64,000 bases of DNA from Candidatus Poribacteria bacterium (GTDB taxonomy: Bacteria; Poribacteria; WGA-4E; WGA-3G): contig JAPPII010000047.1 of the NCBI GenBank assembly GCA_028820845.1, positions 1-64,000 of the forward strand. Reading direction: 5' to 3'. Below, in pieces: positions 57,908 through 64,000 of the stretch (positions within the stretch are counted from its first letter, which is position 1; each line of letters starts with the position of its first letter). The notes below the pieces were generated by a model. That model ran no database searches. It was not told the origin of the DNA and saw only the letters and a program-made list of their open reading frames with translations. The position numbers and the translations under genes are program-made.

Positions 57908-58821
57908 GAGGTAATTGTTCTTCTTATGAGTGCTGGCGCAGCCTGTGTGATAGCCTCATGTGCTTTTGCTTTGACTATAAGAAGATCAATTTCGTTGGTT
58001 ATCCCGTCGTTATTTATATCCGTATCATACAGAATTGAGTTTTGCATGGCTTGCCTAACAAGTTCAACATCTGCTAAGTCAATGCGATTATCATTATTCA
58101 CGTCAGCGTCTATTACTTGGTTAGAGGCTTGTAAATTTTGTTGAATGGTTAATCTGCCGCTTTCATTCAAGAATGCAGCATCCGTGTAGCGAATACCGTA
58201 TTTATCCAGTGTTTCTTTCACACCTTGTTGAATGGTATGTGGTGGATTCATAAGGTTTACGCGATTTGGTACTGTATTTGAAGAATGGCTAATCTTAAAA
58301 GCGTGTGCGATTTCATGTGCGGTAGTTGGCAAAATATACAAGGGATTATCAAGGGCAATAACACCTAAATAGTTACAATCATCAGGGTGTGAAGCTGCGC
58401 CGGGCCATTGCCAGCAAAAGAATTTCATGAAACCTGATGCTGTTTTATTGCGGAGATTTTTTTTTCCAGCTAAAAATACAACTACTATTTTGTTTTGTGT
58501 ATCATAATCTAATTGAAAAGTCTCATCTTGGATAGCCTCCGCGCTATCATAATACTCGGCTTTTTGCTTACCCCTAACAATTTTTATATCCGAATCAAAA
58601 TCAAAGGTTTTGGGACCAAAGCCGTATCTATCCATTTCTGACGCAAAGAATGCTTGTACTTCTATCATTATATCATGAACAAAATCTATATCCTCTCGGC
58701 TTGAATAAAAAATATCGGAGGGTTTCAGATAGATAACTTCAATCGGCGGTTGAGCATAAACAACAAACGAAAAACTGAATAAAAGCCAAGATAAAATTAT
58801 GGTTGGTCTCATAAATTTCAT
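57883..58821 (-). CDS. Secreted metzincin-like metalloprotease with dockerin domain
   Basis: 312 aa from the ATG at 58,821, preceded by AAGGAGC. Signal peptide about 1-24 (VVYAQ). The zinc site HEIAHAFKISH (about 169-179) follows the metzincin spacing HExxHxxxxxH, with Lys where Gly is usual. NLMNPPH some 20 residues on could be the Met-turn. Two calcium-binding dockerin-type loops are present (ADVNNDNRIDLAD and TDINNDGITNEID, about 237-280). The end (TSWGQLKRR) is short and basic. Dockerins bind cohesins on scaffold proteins; no cohesin gene is in the window. It probably acts outside the cell. Confidence 0.83.
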   Translation of the reverse strand: MKFMRPTIILSWLLFSFSFVVYAQPPIEVIYLKPSDIFYSSREDIDFVHDIMIEVQAFFASEMDRYGFGPKTFDFDSDIKIVRGKQKAEYYDSAEAIQDETFQLDYDTQNKIVVVFLAGKKNLRNKTASGFMKFFCWQWPGAASHPDDCNYLGVIALDNPLYILPTTAHEIAHAFKISHSSNTVPNRVNLMNPPHTIQQGVKETLDKYGIRYTDAAFLNESGRLTIQQNLQASNQVIDADVNNDNRIDLADVELVRQAMQNSILYDTDINNDGITNEIDLLIVKAKAHEAITQAAPALIRRTITSWGQLKRR

Positions 58822-58872
58822 GTGTAAGCTCCTTGATTTAACATATTTCACGAGAATAAACGGTGGCATTTC

Positions 58873-58891
58873 AGCCTAACAGGCTATGCTA
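58873..58891. repeat. Mini-hairpin with AAC loop and ATGCTA tail, copy 3
   Basis: AGCCT-aac-AGGCT followed by ATGCTA. The preceding 20 bases contain AATAAACGGTGGCA, which also occurs inside the FRG-TPR coding sequence near 322-341. Confidence 0.65.
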
Positions 58892-58909
58892 AAAAGGACG
58901 CAACTTGCA

Positions 58910-59452
58910 TTACATTAGAGGAATCTGAGGAAGCCCCAATTTCTCGAAGATTGCGTGCCACCGTTCGCCGTGATTTTCACCCGCAGCAACAGGCACAAAT
59001 CCAAGGTTGAGATAATTTTTGATTGCGGGCAGGCGAAAATCGTCGGTGTCTAACATCACGGATGCCACGCCTCGTGCTTTAAAATAGTCCAAAACAAACA
59101 CTGTTAACCACTTTCCGAGTCTATATCCTCTGTGTTCTGGCAGCACTGCAAGCATGTCAATATAGCCGATGGTTTTGCCACGGAGACCTTTCGTCCATGC
59201 ACACGCTGTGCCGATAGGTATACCCTTATAGACAACAAAACAGAAGCCATCAGGATCAAAGTTGGGTTGGTCGATAACATTGGTATACGTATCTTGGGCG
59301 GTTCTACCTTGGTCAACGAAGGAAACATCCATAATTCGAGCCCAATGCGCTTCGTCCCCTTTCTGATAGGTTCGGATGTGATAGGCATCAGGACACCGGA
59401 GCTTCGGCAGATTCTCCAAATCCTGTAGACCCATTTTGAGTTGATCTTCCAT
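58910..59452 (-). CDS. GNAT-family N-acetyltransferase, copy 1
   Basis: 180 aa, preceded by GAAGGAA. GNAT core with acetyl-CoA-binding motif A near 100-115 (LPEHRGYRLGKWL, the Q/RxxGxG/A-type loop) and LNLGFVPV near 155. These enzymes acetylate amines of small molecules, antibiotics or proteins. The substrate is unknown. It lies 6 bp after a paralogue of the same family (about one third to one half identical by eye), so the pair arose by tandem duplication. Confidence 0.87.
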   Translation of the reverse strand: MEDQLKMGLQDLENLPKLRCPDAYHIRTYQKGDEAHWARIMDVSFVDQGRTAQDTYTNVIDQPNFDPDGFCFVVYKGIPIGTACAWTKGLRGKTIGYIDMLAVLPEHRGYRLGKWLTVFVLDYFKARGVASVMLDTDDFRLPAIKNYLNLGFVPVAAGENHGERWHAIFEKLGLPQIPLM

Positions 59453-59458
59453 TTCCTT

Positions 59459-60055
59459 CTAAGCTGAAACTTTCGTCCAGAGTTCGTCAGGGAGCATTTT
59501 TCGGACGTTTTCGATTTGCGCTGACATTGGCGGGAGCTCTAATTTTTCAAAGATGTCTTGCCACCGTCTGGATTGTCCCTCTTCAACATAAACGGGTATG
59601 AACCCTAAATTGAGATAGGTTTTAACAGCCGGAATACGAAAATCGTCGGTATCCAGCATAGCACTTATGAATCCATTATCCCGAAAATAGTGGAGTACAG
59701 CGAGTGAGACCCATTTTCCGAGTTTATGTCCGGTATGCTCAGCAACAACCCCTACCATGTGGACGTACCCGACCTCCTTTTCATCGACAGATTGTCGCCA
59801 TGCGCAAGCGGTCCCAACGGGAAGGCCCCAATATGTTGCGAAGTAGAATCCATCGGGAAGAAACACATCTCTATCGGTAATCTGGTCCCGCGTATCTCGC
59901 TCAGTACGTTCCCTACCGCCAAATGAGTCGCTGATGATACGCGCCCAATGGGTCTCATCGCCTTCAATGTAAGTGCGCATACCATAGCCGGTTGGAAGTT
60001 CGAGTTTCGGTAAGTTCTTTAAATTGGGGCGTACCATCCTGAGCTGCCGTGGCAT
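59459..60055 (-). CDS. GNAT-family N-acetyltransferase, copy 2
   Basis: 198 aa from the ATG at 60,055, preceded by AAGGAGC; an upstream start at 60,115 has no such site. GNAT motif A is HTGHKLGKWVSLAVL (about 114-130) and motif B includes YLNLGFIPVY. It carries a C-terminal extension (ENVRKMLPDELWTKV) that the paralogue downstream lacks. Both share WARI, PDGFYF-type and ACAW signatures. Substrate unknown. Confidence 0.87.
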   Translation of the reverse strand: MPRQLRMVRPNLKNLPKLELPTGYGMRTYIEGDETHWARIISDSFGGRERTERDTRDQITDRDVFLPDGFYFATYWGLPVGTACAWRQSVDEKEVGYVHMVGVVAEHTGHKLGKWVSLAVLHYFRDNGFISAMLDTDDFRIPAVKTYLNLGFIPVYVEEGQSRRWQDIFEKLELPPMSAQIENVRKMLPDELWTKVSA

Positions 60056-60065
60056 CTGTTGCTCC

Positions 60066-60530
60066 TTAAGTGCGTTCCTGCCTGTAGATTGCCATCTCTT
60101 TTTCCAACGCTTCAATCTGTTTTTGCTGTGCCTCGATTTTCTCGTCTTGTGCGCGAACTTCCTTTCGCTGCAATGCGACGATGATCTGAGGCACCCCGAT
60201 AACGACTGCGATGAAAGCCACTAAAGCCAAGACTAACATAAAAAGGTTATTCAGCTGCTTGTCTAACGATCTGATTTCGCCGGTCAGACGTTTGTCCATT
60301 TCCGAGAGCGTGGTATTCACCTTTGCAATCTCTTGAGAGACATATTCTTTCGTGCGGGATTCGGATGCTTCAAGATATTCTTTCGTGCGGGATTCGGATC
60401 TCGCAACTGCTGTTTCAACCTCCTCTTTAACGATGAGGCGGATTTTGTCAATATCTGCTTGGGTAAGGGCACTGAATGCGGGACCGCTAAAGAGCGAAAA
60501 CACTATCATTGAAGCTGTGATTAATTTCAT
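60066..60530 (-). CDS. Secreted coiled-coil protein with TM helix (family A)
   Basis: 154 aa from the ATG at 60,530, with AAGGATAGGA upstream. Signal peptide (about 1-20, PAFSAL), then a coiled-coil region containing a duplicated SESRTKEY motif (33-bp repeat, 11-residue period), the shared EMDKRL box, a transmembrane helix at about 95-117 followed by PQIIVAL, and a Gln/Glu/Lys coiled-coil tail. It is a paralogue of the protein at 38,934. It is transcribed with the two GNAT genes. Confidence 0.8.
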   Translation of the reverse strand: MKLITASMIVFSLFSGPAFSALTQADIDKIRLIVKEEVETAVARSESRTKEYLEASESRTKEYVSQEIAKVNTTLSEMDKRLTGEIRSLDKQLNNLFMLVLALVAFIAVVIGVPQIIVALQRKEVRAQDEKIEAQQKQIEALEKEMAIYRQERT

Positions 60531-60706
60531 TTTCCTATCCTTATTTTCGGATGTGAGTCGTAATATTTTAGCAAAATTGATCAATAAGTGCAAGCATATA
60601 ATGCGTATAAGAGAAACAAAAACCTTTACAATATTTTTCACTGATGCTACAATAGTGACCAATCGTTCATAGGGTGAGAAACTATCGGCAACGAAGGCAG
60701 CAACAG

Positions 60707-61252
60707 GTGAAAAGATCATTTAAAAGAAAACCCAATATTGTGCTTGTTGGTTTTATGGGCACTGGGAAGACCTCTGTCGGCAGACGGCTGGCTTCGCAGC
60801 TTCGGATGCGATATGTCGATACAGACGACATCATTGAGCGGGATACCGGGCGACGCATCACGAACATCTTTGAGGAAGACGGTGAACCGGCTTTTCGAGA
60901 TCTCGAAAGCGAAGCTGTGTGCAAAGCCTCTAAACTGTACAACCACGTTATCTCTACCGGTGGCGGTGTCGTTTTGAGAGAGACCAACATAGAAGCACTC
61001 AAGCAAAATGGGATTATCTTCTGCCTCACAGCGACACCGGAGGAGATATATCGGCGGGTCCGACACCAGACACATCGTCCACTCCTTCAAACGCCTGATG
61101 CGCTCGCCAAAATTCGGTCAATGTTGGAAGAAAGAGATCCGTACTATGCAGAAGCCGATTATACAATTAAAACAACAAGACGCTCATTTCGGGAAATCAT
61201 TGGGTATATAAGACATATCTATACAAAAAGGACGAGGGGACCAAAACGGTGA
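60707..61252 (+). CDS. aroK: Shikimate kinase
   Basis: 181 aa from GTG at 60,707, preceded by AAGG at 9 bases; a GTG at 60,674 would add 11 residues. P-loop GFMGTGKTSVG at about 12-22; shikimate site DTDD, the FRDLE block (Arg and Asp), GGGVVLR near 86, and the arginine of the lid RPLLQ. It phosphorylates shikimate in aromatic amino acid synthesis. It is coupled to aroB by an overlapping GTGA, a common arrangement. Confidence 0.93.
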   Translation: MKRSFKRKPNIVLVGFMGTGKTSVGRRLASQLRMRYVDTDDIIERDTGRRITNIFEEDGEPAFRDLESEAVCKASKLYNHVISTGGGVVLRETNIEALKQNGIIFCLTATPEEIYRRVRHQTHRPLLQTPDALAKIRSMLEERDPYYAEADYTIKTTRRSFREIIGYIRHIYTKRTRGPKR

Positions 61253-62340
61253 AAACTCTACGCGTGGAGCTTGGAGATAACAGTTATCCGATCGTTGTCG
61301 GAACAGATCTCCTCAATCGAGTTGGGGAACTGTTGACCCCCCATACCAAATCCAATAAGGTCCTCATCGTCTCGGATACCTTTGTTCAGGGATGCCATAC
61401 ACCTATCGTTCAGAAAAGCCTCGAAGCTGCTGGGTTCGATGTCCGCACTATTGCGGTTCCGACTGGCGAAGAGAGCAAATCGTTGGCGCAGTTTTCACGG
61501 GTCCAAGATAGTTTGGTTGACCATCAACTTGACAGGGGTTCAACGGTCATTGCACTCGGTGGGGGTGTTATCGGGGATTTAGCAGGCTTTGCGGCAGCGG
61601 TGTATATGCGGGGTATCCCTTACGTTCAGATTCCGACGACGCTCCAGGCACAGGTTGATGCCAGTGTCGGTGGGAAGACAGCAATTAATCATCCAAAAGG
61701 CAAAAACCTGATTGGGGCGTTTCATCAACCGAAATTGGTACTTATTGACGTAGGAACGCTGGAAACTTTGCCGCAACGGGACATTCGAGCAGGACTTATT
61801 GAAGTTATCAAGATGGGCGTTATCCGAGATGAACCGCTGTTTGAGATGGTCGAAGCGAACCTTGACGCTATTTTGAATTTGGAGAGTGCGATACTCAGTG
61901 AGATGATTGCGGGTGCGTGTACCAATAAGGCAGAAATTGTCGCGAAAGATGAGAAAGAGAGTGGATTGCGGATGGTGCTTAACTATGGGCATACCTTCGG
62001 ACACGCGCTTGAAGCCGTGACGCACTATAACCGATACCGACACGGTGAAGCGGTTTCTATCGGTATGAACTGCGCAGCGCAATTAGCTATGAATTTGGGG
62101 ATGTTCTCTGAAACGAATTTTCAACGGCAACGGACACTTTTAGAACGTGCGAATTTGCCGATTGCTTTTCCGTCGGACATCACCGCAGAGGCACTATGTG
62201 AGGCGATGTATTTAGACAAAAAGACATTAGGTGGCAAACTCCGCCTTATTTTACCGACGCGTATTGGAGAAGTTGTTATACGAGATGATATTGACGATCA
62301 GGACGTTATAGAGGCTATTTCACAATGGAGCAGGAAATAG
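61249..62340 (+). CDS. aroB: 3-dehydroquinate synthase
   Basis: 363 aa, start GTG overlapping the aroK stop; GAGGGGA lies in front. It converts DAHP to 3-dehydroquinate, using NAD and a divalent metal. GGGVIGDLAGFAAAVYMRG at about 104-122 is the NAD-binding signature. HPKGKNLIGAFHQP and the metal ligands in NYGHTFGHALEA (about 243-254) are intact. Length is standard. It is one of the clearest housekeeping assignments in the window. Confidence 0.95.
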   Translation: MKTLRVELGDNSYPIVVGTDLLNRVGELLTPHTKSNKVLIVSDTFVQGCHTPIVQKSLEAAGFDVRTIAVPTGEESKSLAQFSRVQDSLVDHQLDRGSTVIALGGGVIGDLAGFAAAVYMRGIPYVQIPTTLQAQVDASVGGKTAINHPKGKNLIGAFHQPKLVLIDVGTLETLPQRDIRAGLIEVIKMGVIRDEPLFEMVEANLDAILNLESAILSEMIAGACTNKAEIVAKDEKESGLRMVLNYGHTFGHALEAVTHYNRYRHGEAVSIGMNCAAQLAMNLGMFSETNFQRQRTLLERANLPIAFPSDITAEALCEAMYLDKKTLGGKLRLILPTRIGEVVIRDDIDDQDVIEAISQWSRK

Positions 62341-62365
62341 CAGTCAGTTATCGGTAACTGTCTGA

Positions 62366-62402
62366 ATCACGGATTACGCGGATTATACGGATTACACAGA
62401 TT
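62366..62402. repeat. 9-bp degenerate tandem repeat (ACGCGGATT)
   Basis: Units TCACGGATT, ACGCGGATT, ATACGGATT and ACACAGATT stand in tandem, in the opposite orientation to those near 5591. A short 7-bp tract (CTGATAG, CTGATAA) follows near 62450-62467. No gene lies between 62,341 and 62,496. Confidence 0.75.
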
Positions 62403-62496
62403 TTAATATCTGGTGTGTTCAGGTGGTTCTGATAGTTACAAGGTTTCCTGGCTGATAGCTGATAACCGCCAGCTACAAACGAGGATACATAAATTT

Positions 62497-63642
62497 ATGA
62501 AAAAAACAATTCAATATCTAACTGTCTACTTGGTTTTATGCATAGCGATTAGCAGTGCATTTAGCCAAGGGCTTGCACCACCAGCAAACGTGACGGCGGT
62601 GGATACCCCGAACGATGATGGGAGTAGTATCACCGTTAAGTGGGACGCAGCACCGGCGGACAGCGGTATCAGCGGGTACCAAATCCTGCGCCGGATTCCT
62701 GGTGGAGGTCTTGAAGAAGTTGGCGAACTGCTACCTGCTGGAACGACAACTTATGCCGATGCCACTATCGAAAAGGGAACTGCTTACGCCTATATTGTGC
62801 GTGCAATTAGCCAAACAGAAGCGACGGTGGAATCCGAAGAGACTGCCCCCGTTAGTGGGTCAGGTGAATGGTTTCATACAGGCAAAGTACCGCTTTTGGT
62901 TGCTATGCTCCTTTTTTCCGCGGCGATCGTTTGGAATATCTATGATGCGCGAAGCGGAAAAGAGATATTTGTCAGGCGGATTCCTGGATTAGAAGCCGTT
63001 GATGAAGCAATTGGTAGAGCGACGGAAATGGGACGTTCGATTCTCTATAGCTTAGGTTTAGGACGCGTAGAGGAAGTGCCGACTATTGCGAGTATGACGA
63101 TTCTGGGTCAAGTTGCGCGACGCACTGCCGATTATGAAACACCATTGCGTGTCCCGTGTCGAGATCCAATTGTTATGAACGTCGTGCGCGAGGTTGTGCG
63201 AAACGCTTATCTTGATGAGGGGCGGCCAGATGTCTATAATGAAGAAAACGTCTTCTTCTTAACTGAGAGCCAATTCGCGTACGCTGCAGGTGTAGACGGC
63301 ATAATGGTTCGTGAAAAGCCAGCGGCAGTATTTCTACAAGGTCAGTTCTTCGCTGAATCTCTTATCCTCGCCGAAACAGGAAACTCTATTGGCGCCATTC
63401 AGATTGCAGGAACAGATTCCGAACACCAACTTCCCTTCTTTATCGCTGCATGTGATTACACCTTAATCGGTGAAGAGTTGTACGCGGCGAGTGCCTACCT
63501 GTCAAGAGAACCGATGCTCCTTGGCAGCCTCAGAGGGCAAGACTGGGGAAAACTCTTTATCTTTGGTATTATCGTCCTCGGTGTAGTGCTTGAATTAGCG
63601 GGCGTTAATTGGATCACCACACTCCTACAACGGGTGGGTTAG
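62497..63642 (+). CDS. Fibronectin type III / DUF6754 membrane protein
   Basis: 381 aa from the ATG at 62,497, preceded by GAGGA. Signal peptide about 1-24, then one fibronectin type III domain (about 25-110: PPANVTAVDTPNDDGSSITVKW...YAYIVRAIS). A transmembrane helix (about 127-145), a cytoplasmic middle domain with GLEAVDEAIGRATEMGRSI (DUF6754-like) and a final transmembrane helix (about 350-372) follow. Function not known. It appears to be in an operon with the truncated membrane protein gene that starts 8 bp after its stop. Confidence 0.83.
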   Translation: MKKTIQYLTVYLVLCIAISSAFSQGLAPPANVTAVDTPNDDGSSITVKWDAAPADSGISGYQILRRIPGGGLEEVGELLPAGTTTYADATIEKGTAYAYIVRAISQTEATVESEETAPVSGSGEWFHTGKVPLLVAMLLFSAAIVWNIYDARSGKEIFVRRIPGLEAVDEAIGRATEMGRSILYSLGLGRVEEVPTIASMTILGQVARRTADYETPLRVPCRDPIVMNVVREVVRNAYLDEGRPDVYNEENVFFLTESQFAYAAGVDGIMVREKPAAVFLQGQFFAESLILAETGNSIGAIQIAGTDSEHQLPFFIAACDYTLIGEELYAASAYLSREPMLLGSLRGQDWGKLFIFGIIVLGVVLELAGVNWITTLLQRVG

Positions 63643-63650
63643 GAGGTTTT

Positions 63651-64000
63651 ATGAAACGACAAGTCCCATTAATCCTTTGCTTTGCTTTTGGGATTGTGAT
63701 GATCCTCACACAATTCAGTCCGCACTCATTTTCGCAAGGGATTTACGAGGAAGTTATCAGTTGGACATTGATTATTTCTCCTTTTGCGTTGGTATTAGCA
63801 ACAGCGACCCTGATTCAAACCCACGTCGCGCGCATTCAACGCCGCACAGATCATTGGCGATACAGTTTTGTCGTGTTTGCCGGACTCATCACGATGGTGG
63901 TAATAGGGGTTCCATTTGGGCCGCAGCATCCAGCTTTTGAATGGTTTTATACCAATATCCAGGTCCCTATGGACGCGACGATGTTTTCGTTGCTTGCCTT
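63651..64000 (+). CDS. Partial membrane protein running off the right edge
   Basis: The ATG follows the strong site GGAGG. About 116 residues can be read: a signal-like or transmembrane segment (LILCFAFGIVMILT), a second hydrophobic stretch (SWTLIISPFALVLATATLI), a basic loop and a third (FVVFAGLITMVVIGVPFG). The end lies outside the window. Its position behind the DUF6754 gene suggests a joint role, but the family is not recognised. Confidence 0.75.
   Translation, partial: MKRQVPLILCFAFGIVMILTQFSPHSFSQGIYEEVISWTLIISPFALVLATATLIQTHVARIQRRTDHWRYSFVVFAGLITMVVIGVPFGPQHPAFEWFYTNIQVPMDATMFSLLA

Overview
The window looks like a chromosomal stretch of an uncultured Candidatus Poribacteria-type bacterium, or a relative such as Latescibacteria. 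This is an inference from gene content: a DUF5916/CBM9 barrel protein, a PhyH dioxygenase, several xylose-isomerase-like TIM barrels, DUF6785 and DUF6754 membrane proteins, a dockerin protein, TRAP TatT plus DctP, and a RACo corrinoid module. Dispersed degenerate 7-bp and 9-bp repeats and GC-rich hairpins fit the same picture. No rRNA, tRNA or CRISPR array was seen. Genes are densely packed, many starts have AAGGAG-type ribosome binding sites, and several promoters match the sigma-70 consensus.

Layout. (1) 1-12,517, all on the minus strand, is an accessory and probably defence-related block. In transcription order it holds a PLD-nuclease/SNF2-ATPase fusion, an Eco57I-like N6-adenine DNA methyltransferase, an 845-aa membrane protein coupled to a 318-aa protein of unknown function, an FRG-TPR protein, and a structured 99-bp-period repeat at the left edge. 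(2) 12,609-15,670: gap, tpiA and secG plus a small membrane protein; pgk is absent. (3) 15,693-25,633: uronate-isomerase-like, MazG-like, sugar isomerase, PhyH, DUF5916 barrel, SMR-type transporter, TPR/beta-propeller lipoprotein and MDR dehydrogenase. Three 136-bp MITE-like elements lie here. (4) 25,624-34,496: methyltransferase, then envelope proteins (transglutaminase-like, BatA/VWA, Omp85-like, DUF6785). Two of these genes carry out-of-phase tandem repeats inside the coding sequence.

(5) 34,528-40,024: a DUF4097 lipoprotein gene broken by a 4-bp duplication, a DegT aminotransferase, and a duplicated DUF402 gene around a coiled-coil membrane protein. (6) 40,050-46,811: homocysteine methyltransferase, RACo activase and corrinoid protein (a B12-dependent methyl-transfer module), TRAP DctP with TatT, and a universal stress protein. 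(7) 46,945-55,594: a GcvT/YgfZ-like protein, a 1,254-aa adhesin-CBM9-POTRA-barrel fusion, a xylose-isomerase-like protein, a nucleotide kinase and a GT39-like glycosyltransferase. (8) 55,616-64,000: TPR and coiled-coil proteins, the C-terminal remnant of a methylase-like protein, a metzincin-like dockerin protein, tandem GNATs, the aroK-aroB pair, and a DUF6754 protein followed by a partial membrane protein.

The best candidates for something undescribed are the five-gene block at the left, the adhesin-CBM9-Omp85 fusion, the frame-breaking 7-bp repeats inside surface-protein genes, and a mini-hairpin family that shows covariation within the window.
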